In this document: piece after piece, positions 8,942 to 21,388 of the stretch
How the letters are laid out: the number at the start of each line of letters is the position of its first letter
Position numbering within the stretch: the stretch's first letter is position 1
Origin: Caldisericia bacterium
Lineage (GTDB): Bacteria; Caldisericota; Caldisericia; B22-G15
Length of the DNA stretch: 64,000 nt
Assembly (NCBI GenBank): GCA_030018355.1
Contig: JASEFN010000001.1
Span: 124,001-188,000 of the forward strand
Direction of reading: 5' to 3'
Program-made: the position numbers and the translations under genes
The notes under the pieces: generated by a model
Seen by the model: the letters and a program-made list of their open reading frames with translations, nothing else
What the model was told of the DNA's origin: nothing
The model's database searches: none

Positions 8942-11288
8942 AACTCTTTTCCTCAAAAATAAATTTTAGTTTATCATCTTGAAGCATAAGTTGTGCGTTA
9001 AATTTTTTTCCTTTTGATTTAAATTGATACATTTTTGTTTTTTTCCCATTTAATAAATCAATCATATCTTCTCTTTTTAATTCTCTTCCAAGAATAAATT
9101 TATTTATTGAAAATGAACAATTTTCATTTTCACATCTAAATTTTGTCTCCCTCTCAATAACTTTTGATCCACAAATAGGACATTTTCCAAGAGACTCTTC
9201 ATCAATTATTTTATCTTCTGGAAATGTAAGTGTAACTTTTCCATCTTCTCCAATAGATAAATAACTTGAAAACTTTTTTTTGTTTTTTGAAATAAATCCA
9301 TGTAAAAGTTTTGTTTTTCTATTGTTGATCAATTCCAAAACTTCATCCTTTGTAATTTTTCTACCGAGAAAAATTTTTGGTATATAAAAAGAGCAATTTT
9401 TTTCTTTGAAATTTTTACAATAGTAACCTCTCTCTCCTTCAACAACTTCACTGTCACAATTTGGGCATTTACCAATAACTTCAGTTATTTCATCTTTAAT
9501 TCTTTTACCTTCTCTTTTTATAACTTTATCAACAATCTCTTTTGTAAAATCTATTATTTCCTTTATAAATTTTTCATATTTCAGTTTTCCCTTCTCTATA
9601 AGTAAAAGTTTTCTTTCCCACTCTCCAGTTAATTCAGGAGAAAGAAGTTCCTCAAGTGGAATTTTTTTAAGAGTTTCTATTAGTTTCATACCTTTTGGAA
9701 GTGGTTTTAAATATTTTCCTTCTCTCTCAACATATCCTACTTCAATTAATCTTTCTAAAATTTGTGCTCTTGTTGCAGGAGTTCCAATTCCTTTCTCTTT
9801 CATAATCTCTCTTAATTCTTCATCCTCAATTAATTTTCCGCATGTTTCCATTAAAGAAAGAATTGCACCGTCAGTAAATCTCGGAGGTGGCTCTGTATAT
9901 TTTTCAACTTTCTCAATTTTGTATGTTTTAACTGAATCTTTTATTTTTAAAGGAACCTCTTTATATAACTCTTCTTCTTTTCCATAAACTTTCATCCATC
10001 CTGAAAAGATAAGATACTTTTCGTCTGTCTTAAATTTTTCATCCACAATCTTCGTTATAATTGTCAATTTGAGTTCTTCTGCTGGAGGATAAAAAACAGA
10101 TATAAATCTTTTTACAATAAGATCAAAAATCAATCTCTTATCCTGAGAAAGAGTTTTTAGTATAACTCCTGTTGGAATAATTGCAAAATGATCTGTTACT
10201 TTAGAATCATCTATAATTCTTGAATTAAATTTAATTCCATCTTTTAAAATATTTTCTATATTTTGTTTATAAGTATTAACTTGGGTAAGTTTTTTCAAAA
10301 TTTTAGGTACTTCAACTTTCATTGAAGATGGAAGATACCTTGAATCTGTTCTTGGATATGTAATTACCTTTTCTTGTTCATAAAGAGATTGTGCAATTGA
10401 CAATGTCTTTTGAGCAGTAAAACCAAAAAGTCTATTTGCTTCTCTTTGAAGTTCTGTAAGATCATAAAGAAGTGGAGGTAAAATTTTATTTTTCTTTAAA
10501 TCAATTGAATCAATTACACCGTCTTTTCCTTTTATTTTTTCTAAAATTTTATTTAATTTTTCTTCGTTAAAAATTCTCTCATCCTTTTCATCAAACCACT
10601 TTCCTTTATATTTAAATTTCTCTTTTTCAAAATAGGCGAAAATTTCAAAATATTTTTCTTTTTTGAAAGAGATGATCTCATTTTCTCTTTCAACTATCAT
10701 ATAAAGAGTTGGAGTTTGAACTCTTCCTATTGAAAGAAGAAGACCTTCTTTTCTTGTAAAGGCTCTTGTTGCATTGATTCCAACAAGCCAATCAGCCTCT
10801 GCTCTTGCCTCTGCTGCAATTCCTAAATTATCAAACTCTTCTCCATCTCTTAAATTATTTAGTCCATTTATAATTTCCTCTTTTGTTAAAGCATTTAGCC
10901 ACAATCTCTTTACTTTAAGATTTGAATTTGAAAGTTTATAAATGTATCTAAAAATTAACTCCCCTTCTCTTCCTGCATCACAAGCATTAACAACAAATTT
11001 AAATGATTTATCTTTAATAAACTTTTTAATAAAAATAAATTGATCTTTTGTCTCTTCAATGGGCTTTAATTTAAACTCTTTTGGAATTATTGGCAAATCT
11101 TTAATTGTCCAATATTTTAACTTTTTTTCATAATCTTCTGGTTCGCAAAGTGTTACAAGATGTCCTAATGCGAAAATAATTGTATACTTTTCATTTTCAA
11201 AATAATTACCCTTTCTTTTAGCATTAAGTACTTTAGCAATATCTTCTGCTACTGATGGTTTTTCGGTGAGTATTAAAATTTTATCCAT
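8910..11288 (-). CDS. topB: Type IA DNA topoisomerase, TopB (topoisomerase III) type
   Basis: A 792-residue enzyme that nicks and passes single DNA strands to relax or decatenate DNA. The TOPRIM domain opens with ILTEKPSVAEDIAKVL and has DACDAGREGE. The catalytic Tyr311 sits in TYPRTDSRYLP. The LRDGEEFDNL and EARAEADWLVGINATRA stretches are typical of topoisomerase III. The C-terminus has two zinc-ribbon-like Cys pairs (CPNC...C and CPICG...CENENC), each followed by a repeated topoisomerase C-terminal module. It overlaps surE by 8 bases and the DUF362 gene by 32, so it is translated within the operon. It could assist recombination intermediates, but no recQ is nearby. Confidence 0.93.
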   Translation of the reverse strand: MDKILILTEKPSVAEDIAKVLNAKRKGNYFENEKYTIIFALGHLVTLCEPEDYEKKLKYWTIKDLPIIPKEFKLKPIEETKDQFIFIKKFIKDKSFKFVVNACDAGREGELIFRYIYKLSNSNLKVKRLWLNALTKEEIINGLNNLRDGEEFDNLGIAAEARAEADWLVGINATRAFTRKEGLLLSIGRVQTPTLYMIVERENEIISFKKEKYFEIFAYFEKEKFKYKGKWFDEKDERIFNEEKLNKILEKIKGKDGVIDSIDLKKNKILPPLLYDLTELQREANRLFGFTAQKTLSIAQSLYEQEKVITYPRTDSRYLPSSMKVEVPKILKKLTQVNTYKQNIENILKDGIKFNSRIIDDSKVTDHFAIIPTGVILKTLSQDKRLIFDLIVKRFISVFYPPAEELKLTIITKIVDEKFKTDEKYLIFSGWMKVYGKEEELYKEVPLKIKDSVKTYKIEKVEKYTEPPPRFTDGAILSLMETCGKLIEDEELREIMKEKGIGTPATRAQILERLIEVGYVEREGKYLKPLPKGMKLIETLKKIPLEELLSPELTGEWERKLLLIEKGKLKYEKFIKEIIDFTKEIVDKVIKREGKRIKDEITEVIGKCPNCDSEVVEGERGYYCKNFKEKNCSFYIPKIFLGRKITKDEVLELINNRKTKLLHGFISKNKKKFSSYLSIGEDGKVTLTFPEDKIIDEESLGKCPICGSKVIERETKFRCENENCSFSINKFILGRELKREDMIDLLNGKKTKMYQFKSKGKKFNAQLMLQDDKLKFIFEEKSYGKSNNKKSK

Positions 11289-12048
11289 TTTTTAACAAAC
11301 TTAGAAAATCCCTTTCTTTTTTTATTAAAATTTCATATGTCTCATAATCAATTAAATCAAGATGAAGTGGAGTAATTGAAACAAAACCATTTTTAACTGC
11401 CCAAGTGTCAGTATCTTCTTCACCTTCCCAAACGGGTTCACCAATTATCCAATAGTAGGGTCTTCCAAGAGGATCAATTCTTTTAACTGTTCTATTCTTG
11501 TACCAAACTCTTCCAACTTTTGAAATCTTAATACCCTTAATTTCTCCTTCACCTGGAAAGTTTACATTTAAAAATGTCCCTTTTTTAAGAGGATTTTTAA
11601 TTAAATATTTTACAAGTTCTTTTGAAAATTTTGCTGCAAGAAATAAATTTTCTTTAAATCCAAGAATTGAAACAGCAATAGATGGAACTCCATTTATAAC
11701 TGCTTCCATACTTCCAGAAATTGTCCCAGAATAAGTAATATCATCACCAACATTAGGAAGTTCATTTATTCCAGAAACTATAAAATCAATTTTTTTAACA
11801 AAAACATCAACTCCTAAAATAACACAATCTGCAGTAGTACCATTTGTTGCATAAATTTTTAAATTTTGTTTATTTGACTCAATCTCTTTTACTCTTAATG
11901 GTTTATGTGTAGTTATTGAATGCCCTAAAGCACTCCTCTGTCTTTCAGGAGCAATAATAAAAGTTTCAAAATCTTCAGCAAAAACTTCTCCTAAAACTTT
12001 TATTCCAGGAGAATCTATACCATCATCATTTGTAATTAAAACTCTCAA
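11281..12048 (-). CDS. surE: 5'/3'-nucleotidase SurE
   Basis: A 255-residue metal-dependent nucleoside monophosphate phosphatase. The N-terminal ITNDDGIDSPGI motif with the paired Asp residues, the SALGHSIT stretch and the SGIN motif are all present, and the length is usual for SurE. It hydrolyses 5'- and 3'-nucleotides in the cytoplasm. Its ATG overlaps the stop of the upstream gene by 4 bases and its stop overlaps topB by 8 bases. Confidence 0.95.
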   Translation of the reverse strand: MRVLITNDDGIDSPGIKVLGEVFAEDFETFIIAPERQRSALGHSITTHKPLRVKEIESNKQNLKIYATNGTTADCVILGVDVFVKKIDFIVSGINELPNVGDDITYSGTISGSMEAVINGVPSIAVSILGFKENLFLAAKFSKELVKYLIKNPLKKGTFLNVNFPGEGEIKGIKISKVGRVWYKNRTVKRIDPLGRPYYWIIGEPVWEGEEDTDTWAVKNGFVSITPLHLDLIDYETYEILIKKERDFLSLLKNG

Positions 12049-12926
12049 GTCTCTTCCTCCTTTATTAAATCATCTAAAACAATTCTAATACTTTCTTCAA
12101 TACTTCTTTTTGAATTAAAAACATATAAACCTTGACTTACTTTGTAAAAGCCATTTCTTATCATTTTACCAATAAATTTTCTTTTAACTCTTCTCAACAA
12201 GAATTCCATATTATCTATTATATTCCTTTTTATATTAAGTGTTGTATCTATAAATAAAATTGATACATTTGTACCAACCGAAACAACTCTTTTTATAAAA
12301 TTCTCTATTTCCTCAATAGATATATTATTTGGTGGTGATGATTTTATTTCAAGATATGAAAGGTTTCCGAGAAGTAGAAAAAATATGTCAAAATCACCAC
12401 CTTGTTTTATGTTTTTAATTTCAATATTTGAAACAATAGGAATTGAAAATTCTCTTTTTAGCACCTCACCAATATACCATTCAAGCGTATTACCAATATT
12501 ATCAATTTCTATAAAATTTGAAATATAATTTGAGTTATCTTTTAATAAAATTTCATATTGTACTAACTTAGTTAAATATTTATCAACAACTTTACTTCCC
12601 CATTTTTCTTTTAGTTTTGAAATAAAGTCTAAGGAAAATTCTTTCTTTTTAATTGTGTCTTGCAATATTCTTCTAAAGTAATAACTTTTCAAATTTTTAA
12701 AATATTCTTCAAAATAAATTTCATTTTTTGGTAATATAATTCTTTTATCTATAATTTCTCTAACTTCAAAACCTCTTTCTTTAAGAAGAGAAATAATAAT
12801 CTCTTTTCCATAATTTTTATCAATAAAATAAATTATTTTAGATAAATTCTCTTTCAAATTCTTAAATTCAATTTCAAGTTTTTTTAATCTTTTATTTAAA
12901 TTGTCCATCTTTTTGAATTTTACCAT
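12045..12926 (-). CDS. PD-(D/E)XK nuclease-like protein of unknown function
   Basis: A 293-residue soluble protein. The first ~45 residues are a charged, probably coiled-coil stretch. In the last third the protein reads GGDFDIFFLLLGN then YLEIKSS: an Asp on one strand and E-x-K on the next, the arrangement of a PD-(D/E)XK nuclease site, with hydrophobic strands around it. Apart from that I do not recognise it. It is the first gene of the operon with surE, topB, DUF362 and SDR, and overlaps surE by 4 bases. No good ribosome site is visible before ATG 12926 or the in-frame ATG at 12908, so the start is uncertain. A role in DNA or RNA processing is only an inference. Confidence 0.6.
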   Translation of the reverse strand: MVKFKKMDNLNKRLKKLEIEFKNLKENLSKIIYFIDKNYGKEIIISLLKERGFEVREIIDKRIILPKNEIYFEEYFKNLKSYYFRRILQDTIKKKEFSLDFISKLKEKWGSKVVDKYLTKLVQYEILLKDNSNYISNFIEIDNIGNTLEWYIGEVLKREFSIPIVSNIEIKNIKQGGDFDIFFLLLGNLSYLEIKSSPPNNISIEEIENFIKRVVSVGTNVSILFIDTTLNIKRNIIDNMEFLLRRVKRKFIGKMIRNGFYKVSQGLYVFNSKRSIEESIRIVLDDLIKEEET

Positions 12927-12983
12927 TTATTTTTTGTTATTTTAATCTTATAAAATTACAAAAATTCTATCTTATTCACCCAC

Positions 12984-13011
12984 TTGACAAAAAAATAAAT
13001 TTTATTAGAAT
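12984..13011 (+). promoter_or_regulatory. Promoter of the tRNA cluster
   Basis: TTGACA at 12984-12989, a 16-base spacer, then TAGAAT at 13006-13011. The first tRNA begins at 13021, so transcription should start only a few bases before the mature 5' end. It has the same -35 box and spacer as the promoter at 2173. Confidence 0.8.
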
Positions 13012-13020
13012 AATAAAGCA

Positions 13021-13095
13021 GGGCGAATGGCTCAGCGGTAGAGCACTTGCTTCACAAGCAAGGGGTCACAGGTTCGACTCCTGTTTCGCCCACCA
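13021..13095 (+). tRNA. tRNA-Val (anticodon CAC)
   Basis: All arms fold: acceptor GGGCGAA with TTCGCCC, D-arm GCTC/GAGC, anticodon stem CTTGC/GCAAG around loop TTCACAA, and T-arm ACAGG/CCTGT. The CCA end is encoded at 13093-13095. It is the first of four tRNAs. Confidence 0.95.
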
Positions 13096-13112
13096 TAGGG
13101 AGCGAAATGAGC

Positions 13113-13189
13113 GGGGTCGTGGTGTAGCGGTCCAACACGCCAGCCTGTCACGCTGGAGATCGCGGGTTCGAATCCCGTCGATCCCGCCA
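13113..13189 (+). tRNA. tRNA-Asp (anticodon GTC)
   Basis: Acceptor GGGGTCG pairs with CGATCCC including one G-U pair. Anticodon stem CCAGC/GCTGG holds loop CTGTCAC, and T-stem GCGGG pairs with CCCGT (closing G-U). CCA is encoded at 13187-13189. The gene is very GC-rich in an AT-rich region. Confidence 0.95.
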
Positions 13190-13190
13190 T

Positions 13191-13265
13191 GCGGGAGTAG
13201 CTCAGTGGTAGAGCACCACCTTGCCAAGGTGGCCGCCGCGGGTTCGAGTCCCGTCTCCCGCTCCA
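13191..13265 (+). tRNA. tRNA-Gly (anticodon GCC)
   Basis: Acceptor GCGGGAG pairs with CTCCCGC. Anticodon stem CCACC/GGTGG holds loop TTGCCAA, and the T-arm is GCGGG/CCCGT. CCA is encoded at 13263-13265. It starts one base after the end of tRNA-Asp. Confidence 0.95.
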
Positions 13266-13303
13266 ATAAGAATTTCATTTTTATCATTTTCCATACAATT
13301 TTT

Positions 13304-13375
13304 GCCAGCGTAGCTCAGTGGTAGAGCGGCTGATTCGTAATCAGCTGGTCGCCCGTTCGAGTCGGGTCGCTGGCT
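13304..13375 (+). tRNA. tRNA-Thr (anticodon CGT)
   Basis: Acceptor GCCAGCG pairs with CGCTGGC. Anticodon stem GCTGA/TCAGC holds loop TTCGTAA, and T-stem GCCCG pairs with CGGGT. Unlike the three tRNAs before it, no CCA is encoded (CTT follows the discriminator base), so CCA-adding enzyme is needed. The hppA start codon lies only 24 bases downstream with no terminator between. Confidence 0.95.
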
Positions 13376-13399
13376 CTTAAAAATTGAGGAGGTTAAATA

Positions 13400-15430
13400 A
13401 TGGAGTCTTTAGCACATTCTCTTTTATTTCTAACATTTTCTATTTTAGTTAGTATTATTGGTATTCTTTTTGCAATTTTTTTAATTTTTAATGTTCTCAA
13501 AAATCCTGAAGGAGAAGAAAAGATTAAAAAGATCTCTCTTGCCATAAGGCACGGTGCTGAGGCTTTTTTGGTAAGAGAGTGGAAAGTAATGGGTGTAATT
13601 GTTGTTATTTTTGCAATTATCGTTTCAGTTTTGATTTCTCCTTATGTTGCATTATCATTTATTTTTGGAAATTTCTTATCTGCATTCTCTGGCTTTATAG
13701 GAATGAGTGTTGCAACAAGAGCAAACGGTAGAACAACATTTGCTGCAAAACAAAGTGGAGGAAAAGCAATCGATGTCGCATTTACTGGTGGAGCAGTTAT
13801 GGGAATTACAGTCACCTCCTTAGGAATACTGGGTTTAGTTATAGTTTATATTGTTGGAATTAAATTTCTTACAAACATTGGTCCATTACCTCTTATTACT
13901 GGCTATTCTATGGGAGCAAGTTTCGTTGCTCTGTTTGCAAGAGTTGGTGGTGGAATTTTTACGAAAGCGGCTGATGTTGGAGCAGATTTAGTTGGAAAAA
14001 TTGAAGCAGGAATTCCAGAAGATGATCCAAGAAATCCTGCAGTCATAGCAGATAATGTTGGAGATAATGTTGGTGATGTTGCTGGCATGGGAGCAGATCT
14101 TTATGAATCATATGTAGGATCAATTGTATCATCAATTGTTATTGCCTATGCTTTAGCAATAAAATCATCTTCTCAATCAATTCTTGTCTACTATCCATTT
14201 TTAATAGTATCACTTGGCTTAATTTCCTCTTTATTAGGTGTTTTGTTTGTTAAATTTTCTTCAAGAATTTTTAAAACAATAACTCCTCAACTTGCATTAA
14301 CTGGTGGTACAATTTTTAGTGCAATTATTTTTGCAATCTTGGGATTTATTTTTACTTTAATATATATAAAAAATTTATCTCCATATTTTGCAACATTTTT
14401 AGGTTTAATAAGCGGTGTTATTATTGGTCTTATAACTGAATATTATACTGGTGGAAAACCAATAAAAAGAATTGCAGAAGCAGCAACAACTGGAACAGCA
14501 ACAAATATCTTAGCAGGTTTTTCAGTAGGAATGGAATCAACAGTATTGCCATTGATAATTTTAGCCTTATCAATATATGGTGCATATCTTTTTGCAGATA
14601 TATATGGAATTGCTCTTGCAGGGGTTGGAATGCTTGCAACTTTAGGAATTTCTCTTTCAGTAGATGCTTATGGTCCAATTGCAGACAATGCAGGTGGAAT
14701 TGCAGAAATGTCTCATCAAGATCCTTCTGTAAGGAAAATTACAGATTCACTTGATGCTTTTGGAAATACAACTGCTGCAATGGGTAAGGGTTTTGCAATA
14801 GGTTCTGCAATTTTAACTGCTCTTGCTCTTTTTGTTGCTTATTCACAAGTAGCAGGTATAGATAAAATTGATCTTTTAAAACCAAATGTTGTTTCTGCTA
14901 TGTTTATTGGTGGTGTTTTACCATTTCTTTTCAGTGGATATGCAATCTCCGCAGTTGAGAAAGCAGCATTTAGAATGGTTGAGGAAGTAAGAAGACAATT
15001 TAGAGAAATTCCAGGACTCCTTGAAGGTAAAGCAGAACCAGATTACAAAAAATGTGTTGATATTTCAACAATAGGCGCTTTAAAAGAAATGATATTACCA
15101 TCTTTAATTGTTATTATATCTCCATTTATAATTGTATTTATCTTCGGTAAAGATGGTCTTGGTGGATTTCTTGCAGGTTCACTTGTTTCAGGTGCTCTTA
15201 TTGCAATTCTTATGGCGAATGCAGGGGGTGCATGGGATAATGCAAAAAAATTAATCGAAAAAGGTCTTTATGGTGGAAAAGGTTCTCCTGCTCACAAAGC
15301 AAGTGTAGTAGGTGATACAGTTGGTGATCCATTTAAAGACACAGCAGGACCATCAATTAATATTTTATTAAAACTTATGAGCATAATTTCTTTGGTATTT
15401 TTGCCATTTTTCTTAAAAATTTTAAAATAA
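13400..15430 (+). CDS. hppA: Membrane-bound ion-pumping pyrophosphatase (K+-dependent type)
   Basis: A 676-residue integral membrane enzyme with about 16 helices that uses pyrophosphate hydrolysis to pump H+ and/or Na+ out. The PPi-site block [18 protein letters not shown] and the [19 protein letters not shown] stretch are intact, as is the second set near the end ([22 protein letters not shown]). The motif [10 protein letters not shown] has Ala459 where K+-independent enzymes have Lys, so it should be K+-dependent. Whether it pumps Na+ or H+ cannot be told from these motifs. A GAGGAGG site precedes ATG 13400. It starts an operon that runs to 24183 and may also be transcribed from the tRNA promoter. 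Confidence 0.96.
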   Translation: MESLAHSLLFLTFSILVSIIGILFAIFLIFNVLKNPEGEEKIKKISLAIRHGAEAFLVREWKVMGVIVVIFAIIVSVLISPYVALSFIFGNFLSAFSGFIGMSVATRANGRTTFAAKQSGGKAIDVAFTGGAVMGITVTSLGILGLVIVYIVGIKFLTNIGPLPLITGYSMGASFVALFARVGGGIFTKAADVGADLVGKIEAGIPEDDPRNPAVIADNVGDNVGDVAGMGADLYESYVGSIVSSIVIAYALAIKSSSQSILVYYPFLIVSLGLISSLLGVLFVKFSSRIFKTITPQLALTGGTIFSAIIFAILGFIFTLIYIKNLSPYFATFLGLISGVIIGLITEYYTGGKPIKRIAEAATTGTATNILAGFSVGMESTVLPLIILALSIYGAYLFADIYGIALAGVGMLATLGISLSVDAYGPIADNAGGIAEMSHQDPSVRKITDSLDAFGNTTAAMGKGFAIGSAILTALALFVAYSQVAGIDKIDLLKPNVVSAMFIGGVLPFLFSGYAISAVEKAAFRMVEEVRRQFREIPGLLEGKAEPDYKKCVDISTIGALKEMILPSLIVIISPFIIVFIFGKDGLGGFLAGSLVSGALIAILMANAGGAWDNAKKLIEKGLYGGKGSPAHKASVVGDTVGDPFKDTAGPSINILLKLMSIISLVFLPFFLKILK

Positions 15431-15444
15431 AAAGGAGGTGCTGA

Positions 15445-16839
15445 TTGACGAGAGAAGAAGAGTTAAAGAGTAAATCAATGAAAGAACTCTACAAAATTTC
15501 TCAGGCACTAAAAATAAAAAACTATTCTCACTATAGAAAGGATGAGTTAATCAAAAAGATTCTTGAAGCAGAAGGTAGTAAAATAGAAGACAAAATTGAA
15601 GAAGAGGAAGAATTTAAAGAAATCTTACCAAAAGAAGAGTTAGTAATTGTAAAAGAGAGACCATCTTTTTCAGAACTACTTGATAAAAGGTTAGATTATT
15701 TTCCAGGAATACCACCAGAGGAACAGTATATTGATAAAGGAATTCTTGAAATTTTACCAGAAGGGTATGGGTTTTTAAGAGCAAAATATACTCCTTCTCC
15801 AAAAGACATTTATGTTGCACCTTCTCAAATTAAAAAATTTAATTTGAGAGTAGGAGATCTTGTTGAAGGTTGGGTTAGAAAACCACCTGAAAAAGATAAA
15901 TACCCTGCACTATTAAAAATAATTTCTATAAATGGTCTCTCTATAGAAGAAGCTAAGACTCGACCTATTTTTGAAAATTTAACCCCAATTTTTCCAAACA
16001 AGAGAATAAAGTTAGAAATTCCAAATGCAGATTTAGCAATAAGATTAATTGAACTTATTGCACCTCTTGGAAAAGGACAAAGAGGATTAATTGTATCCCC
16101 TCCTAAAGCAGGAAAAACAACATTAATTAAAAAAATTGCTCAATCAGTAGAGATAAATCACCCTGAAATTCACCTTATTATACTTCTTGTTGATGAAAGA
16201 CCTGAAGAAGTTACAGATATGGAAAGATCAACAAAAGGGGAAGTTATATCATCTACATTTGATCTTCCACCTGAAAATCATATAAGAGTTACAGAGCTTG
16301 TTGTTGAAAGAGCAAAAAGACTTGTTGAATTAGGAGAAGATGTTATGATTCTTGTTGATGGAATAACAAGATTAACTAGAGCATATAACTTAGTCACTCA
16401 ACCATCTGGTAGAACACTTTCAGGTGGTCTTGATCCTGCTGCAATTAGAGGACCAAAGAAATTTTTAGGTGCTGCAAGGAATATTGAAAATGGTGGAAGT
16501 TTAACAATTATCGCCACCGCTTTAATTGAAACTGGTAGTAAAATGGATGAGGTAATTTATGAAGAGTTTAAGGGCACTGGAAATATGGAACTTGTTTTAG
16601 ATAGAAGAATTGCAGAAAGAAGACTATTTCCTGCAATTGATGTTAAAAGATCTGGAACTAGAAGAGAAGAACTTCTATATGATCCAGAAGAGTATAAAAG
16701 AATTTGGGTCTTAAGAAAAGCACTTGCTAATGCTGATACATTTGAAGCACTTCAGAAACTCGCAGATATGCTTGCAAAAACAAAAAATAATAGAGAATTT
16801 TTGAAAACAATAGTTCCAGAGGAGAATGGATGGGTATGA
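15445..16839 (+). CDS. rho: Transcription termination factor Rho
   Basis: A 464-residue hexameric RNA helicase that ends transcription. It has an N-terminal Rho_N domain (residues 1-45), an acidic linker, a cold-shock-like RNA-binding domain (about 90-170, with GYGFLRA), then the RecA-like motor with Walker [10 protein letters not shown] (about 216-224), Walker [10 protein letters not shown] and the Q-loop/R-loop regions. The start is TTG 15445 behind a strong AAAGGAGGTG site. It follows hppA by 14 bases and overlaps tdk by 10. Only one clear intrinsic terminator was seen in this window, so Rho may carry much of the termination load. Confidence 0.97.
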   Translation: MTREEELKSKSMKELYKISQALKIKNYSHYRKDELIKKILEAEGSKIEDKIEEEEEFKEILPKEELVIVKERPSFSELLDKRLDYFPGIPPEEQYIDKGILEILPEGYGFLRAKYTPSPKDIYVAPSQIKKFNLRVGDLVEGWVRKPPEKDKYPALLKIISINGLSIEEAKTRPIFENLTPIFPNKRIKLEIPNADLAIRLIELIAPLGKGQRGLIVSPPKAGKTTLIKKIAQSVEINHPEIHLIILLVDERPEEVTDMERSTKGEVISSTFDLPPENHIRVTELVVERAKRLVELGEDVMILVDGITRLTRAYNLVTQPSGRTLSGGLDPAAIRGPKKFLGAARNIENGGSLTIIATALIETGSKMDEVIYEEFKGTGNMELVLDRRIAERRLFPAIDVKRSGTRREELLYDPEEYKRIWVLRKALANADTFEALQKLADMLAKTKNNREFLKTIVPEENGWV

Positions 16840-17420
16840 AAAAAGGAATAATAGAAGTAATAACCGGATGTATGTTTTCTGGTAAAAGTGAGGAACTAAT
16901 AAGAAGAATAAAAAGAGCGAGAATTGCAAAACAAAAAGTTCAAGTTTTTAAATCAACTCTTGATACGAGATATGATGAAAAAAGTATAGTTTCTCACTCA
17001 GGTGCAAAAGTTGAAGCAATTAGCATTGATCATCCTGAAGAAATAATTTTGAAAATTGAAGATGACACTCAAGTTGTTGCAATAGATGAAGCACAATTTT
17101 TTAATGATAAAATTATTTATGTTATAGAATTTCTTGCAGATAAAGGTTTAAGAGTAATTGTTGCAGGACTTGATACAGATTTTAGAGGTGAACCATTTGG
17201 ACCAATGCCTGCAATATTAGCAAGAGCAGAAAAGGTTGATAAATTAACTGCAATTTGTGTTGTTTGTGGAGAAGAGGCAACAAGAACTCAAAGAATTATA
17301 AATGGAAAACCTGCATCATATTATGATCCAATTATTATGGTTGGTGCATCTGAAAAATATGAACCAAGATGTAGAATTCATCACATAGTTCCAGATAAAC
17401 CAGATATCCATCACAGATAA
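16830..17420 (+). CDS. tdk: Thymidine kinase, type II
   Basis: A 196-residue salvage enzyme converting thymidine to dTMP with ATP. It shows the P-loop [10 protein letters not shown], the DEAQFF motif with the catalytic Glu, the lasso-region YDP and four zinc-ligand cysteines (CVVC and PRCRIHH with its neighbours). The start is ATG 16830 or ATG 16836; both lie inside or at the end of rho behind GGAG. It is part of the hppA-to-DUF4330 operon. Confidence 0.95.
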   Translation: MGMKKGIIEVITGCMFSGKSEELIRRIKRARIAKQKVQVFKSTLDTRYDEKSIVSHSGAKVEAISIDHPEEIILKIEDDTQVVAIDEAQFFNDKIIYVIEFLADKGLRVIVAGLDTDFRGEPFGPMPAILARAEKVDKLTAICVVCGEEATRTQRIINGKPASYYDPIIMVGASEKYEPRCRIHHIVPDKPDIHHR

Positions 17421-17422
17421 AA

Positions 17423-17899
17423 ATGTTTAAATTAGAAGAAAGAGTTTCTTTTTGGAAAGAAATTAAAAATAAATACAATTTTCATTTTATTAAAAGAGAA
17501 GATTTAAAAGATATAAAAGAGAAAACAAAAGATAACTTTTTAATTCTTCCATCTATTTTTTATCTTGAATATTTAGAAATAATCAAAAAGTATTTTTTTG
17601 GAGAGATCTTTTCAGAAACTTTAAATTTATTCTATTTTATTAAAAGAGATGTTGAAATTATAAATGATGAAATTTTTAAATATGAACTCAATCCTATATC
17701 TCAGAGCATTAAAATTAAAGTTTTTAATATTCATACAAAAGAGATGTATGAGATAGAAGAAAAATTATTTACTCCAATTGGAATTGTTGAGTTTCTACAG
17801 TTTAATGGTTTTAAGGTAAAAGAGATAGCAGGTGATAAGTTAGGGAGTAAAATAAAAGAGAGTTCAAGATATTTAGTTGTGAGGTTTGAAAGATCATGA
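17423..17899 (+). CDS. Hypothetical protein between tdk and prfA
   Basis: A 158-residue soluble protein I do not recognise. It is rich in Phe, Tyr, Ile, Lys and Glu and has no signal peptide, membrane helix or metal-binding cysteines. The last 40 residues (a [19 protein letters not shown] stretch, then SRYLVVRF) resemble the final strands of some SAM-dependent methyltransferases, but no SAM-binding glycine motif exists, so this is not enough for a call. It starts 2 bases after the tdk stop and overlaps prfA by 4 bases, so it is translated as part of the operon. Confidence 0.75.
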   Translation: MFKLEERVSFWKEIKNKYNFHFIKREDLKDIKEKTKDNFLILPSIFYLEYLEIIKKYFFGEIFSETLNLFYFIKRDVEIINDEIFKYELNPISQSIKIKVFNIHTKEMYEIEEKLFTPIGIVEFLQFNGFKVKEIAGDKLGSKIKESSRYLVVRFERS

Positions 17900-18943
17900 A
17901 AATTGAGAAAAAACTTGAAGAACTTGAAAAAAAGTATGAAGAGATTCAGAAATCTCTTTTTGATGAAAACATATATAAAAATAGTGAACTTTTAAATAAA
18001 TATCTTAAAGAAAAAAGTGAAATTGAAGAAAGTGTGATTCTTTATAGAGAATTGAAGGAAATTAGAAAAAATATTTTAGAAACAGAAAAACTTCTTAATA
18101 ATGAAGAATTAAGACCCCTCGCAGAAGAGGAATTAGAAGATTTAAAAAAGAAAGAAGAAGAACTTTTAAATAAAATTGTTCAATCTTTAATTCCCAAAGA
18201 TGAAAGAGATGAAAAAGATGCAATTATGGAAATTAGGGCTGCTGCTGGAGGAGAAGAAGCAGCACTTTTTGCGGCTGATCTATTTAGAATGTATTCATAT
18301 TATGCAGAAAAAAGAGGTTGGAAAATAGAAATAATTGATTCACATCCAACAGATTTGGGAGGATATAAGGAGATAATTTTTTCAATTAAAGGAAAGGGGG
18401 CTTATGGTGATTTGAAATTTGAAAGTGGAGTTCATAGAGTTCAGAGGGTTCCTATAACTGAATCATCTGGAAGAATTCATACATCAACAGTTACAGTTGC
18501 AGTTCTTTCAGAAACAGAGGAGGTTGAAATCGAAATAAATCCAGAAGATTTAAAAATTGATGTTTTTAGAGCAAGTGGTCATGGAGGACAATGTGTTCAA
18601 AAAACTGAATCAGCAGTAAGAATAACTCATATACCAACAGGTTTTGTTGTTACTTGTCAAGATGAAAGGTCACAACTTAAAAATAAAGAAAAAGCCCTCA
18701 GAGTTTTAAGAGCAAGACTATATGATTTTTATCAGAGAAAAAAACAGGAAGAGTTAGGAGAAGAAAGAAAAAGACAAATAGGATGGGGCGAAAGAAGTGA
18801 AAAAATAAGAACATATAATTATCCTCAAAATAGAGTTACAGATCACAGAATTGGTTTAACTTTATATAATCTTCCAGAAATAATGGAAGGAAATATTGAT
18901 GAAATTATAAATGCTTTAAAGGAAGAAGATAGAAAAAGAAAAA

Positions 18944-18963
<20 letters not shown>
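17896..18963 (+). CDS. prfA: Peptide chain release factor 1
   Basis: A 355-residue factor that reads UAA/UAG and triggers peptide release. The GGQ motif is at residues 230-232, within SGHGGQ. The tripeptide after RV is P-I-T, fitting the RF1 P-x-T codon-recognition motif rather than RF2 SPF. After GGQ the sequence is CVQKTES, where most RF1 proteins have HVNTTDS. It is followed at once by prmC, the methyltransferase that modifies the GGQ glutamine, with an overlap of 20 bases. Confidence 0.96.

Positions 18964-21384
<2,421 letters not shown>

Positions 21385-21388
<4 letters not shown>

Noticed and set aside
13066-13287. Minus-strand open frame across the tRNA cluster that would give a 73-residue protein
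   Set aside because: It is the complement of the tRNA-Val end, tRNA-Asp and tRNA-Gly. Such frames are a known false protein in databases.
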